A stretch of DNA of 7,148 nucleotides from DATEEW01 sp035273665 (GTDB taxonomy: Bacteria > Pseudomonadota > Gammaproteobacteria > Burkholderiales > SG8-39), in the NCBI GenBank assembly GCA_035273665.1, contig DATEOW010000173.1, forward strand, positions 1 through 7,148, in the 5' to 3' direction. Numbering within the stretch: the stretch's first letter is position 1; each line of letters begins with the position of its first letter. This document shows positions 6,815 to 7,148 of this stretch, piece by piece. The notes beneath the pieces were generated by a model. That model was not told where the DNA came from. It searched no databases and saw only the letters and a program-made list of their open reading frames with translations. A program made the position numbers and the translations under genes.

Positions 6815-7148
6815 TTACAGGTTCTGCCAGGAGGTACGGCAGTAGTGGGTAATGGCACCGTCGCGCAGCCGTCCGTAGGAGCTAAAGTTCTGCCACTTCA
6901 TGTTGTCCCGCCGGCTTTGGCAGTTGGATGAGCTTGAGCCCGTCGCCATGACCGTGACGTCTTGATCGGTGTTCCAATCGGAGTTGGCGTCTGCCCACGC
7001 GTATTTGATCTTGTCGCCGTCCTGCAGGTTGTCGGCATAGTCTTCGCCCACTTCGTCTGTCGTTAAAGAGTCATACAACTTGTCGTGGCTGCCGGTGGCG
7101 ATTCTTAGCCCGCCGCGAAAGATCGCGCCCATGCGGGTCCACATCTTG
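6815..7148 (-). CDS. C-terminal part of a DUF6345-like protein (5' end outside window)
   Basis: The frame is open to the right edge, where the codon before the first visible Met is AAG. The ATG at 7144 is therefore probably internal and about 110 C-terminal residues are seen. The order FRGGLRIATGSHD, then EDYADNLQDGDKIKYAWADANSD, then a Thr/Asp-rich strand resembles the C-terminal half of DUF6345 proteins. In those secreted bacterial proteins a G-L-R strand and a small-residue turn precede a helix with A-x-x-L and a conserved A-W helix (recognised from memory, not by search). The end contains Cys in SSNCQSRR and HYCRTSW, which could form a disulfide outside the cytosol. DUF6345 function is, as far as I know, not established; a papain-like or caspase-like fold has been a speculation I cannot test here. 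The gene lies 40 bases upstream of the exported protein and is probably cotranscribed with it. Confidence 0.6.
   Translation of the reverse strand, partial: KMWTRMGAIFRGGLRIATGSHDKLYDSLTTDEVGEDYADNLQDGDKIKYAWADANSDWNTDQDVTVMATGSSSSNCQSRRDNMKWQNFSSYGRLRDGAITHYCRTSWQNL

Noticed and set aside
6775..6858. Longer start of the exported protein at 6858
   Set aside because: It would bury the signal peptide 28 residues in and overlap the previous gene, while AAGGAA precedes the ATG at 6774.

Overview
The window is densely packed bacterial DNA, moderately GC-rich by eye, with every supportable gene on the minus strand. A secreted protein with a classical signal peptide and a set of lipid-carrier and membrane glycan genes point to a bacterium with an elaborate envelope, probably Gram-negative (Pseudomonadota-like). 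The sequence does not fix the genus. I see no rRNA, tRNA, CRISPR array, insertion sequence or clear mobile element.

The layout is described in the direction of transcription, from right to left. The right end (7148 to 5689) holds a small secreted-protein module. It starts with the C-terminal part of a gene cut by the window edge, which resembles DUF6345-type proteins. After 40 bases comes a 361-residue exported protein with a signal peptide and a PepSY/FTP-propeptide-like middle. A strong hairpin with T runs on both sides (5637-5667) closes this module.

After about 150 bases of leader DNA (5486-5636), a tightly coupled glycan operon runs from 5485 off the left end. Its genes are: a 614-residue polytopic membrane protein that looks like a GT-C glycosyltransferase; a GT2 enzyme of the polyprenyl-phosphate sugar synthase type with two C-terminal membrane helices; an ATP-grasp ligase; an extended-SDR NAD-dependent epimerase/dehydratase; and a left-handed beta-helix (hexapeptide) O-acetyltransferase of the CatB/VatD type, cut by the left edge. 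The junctions are +1 nt, +4 nt, a TGATG overlap and an 11-nt overlap, so the five genes are almost certainly cotranscribed and translationally coupled.

A plausible joint role, which is inference, is as follows. The epimerase makes or modifies a nucleotide sugar, and the GT2 enzyme loads a sugar onto a polyprenyl phosphate. The GT-C-like membrane protein transfers it on the outer face of the membrane. The ATP-grasp and acetyltransferase enzymes add an amide- or ester-linked substituent. The product could be an O-antigen or exopolysaccharide decoration, a modified lipid A or glycolipid, or a glycoprotein. The acceptor and the ATP-grasp substrate are not identifiable from this sequence.
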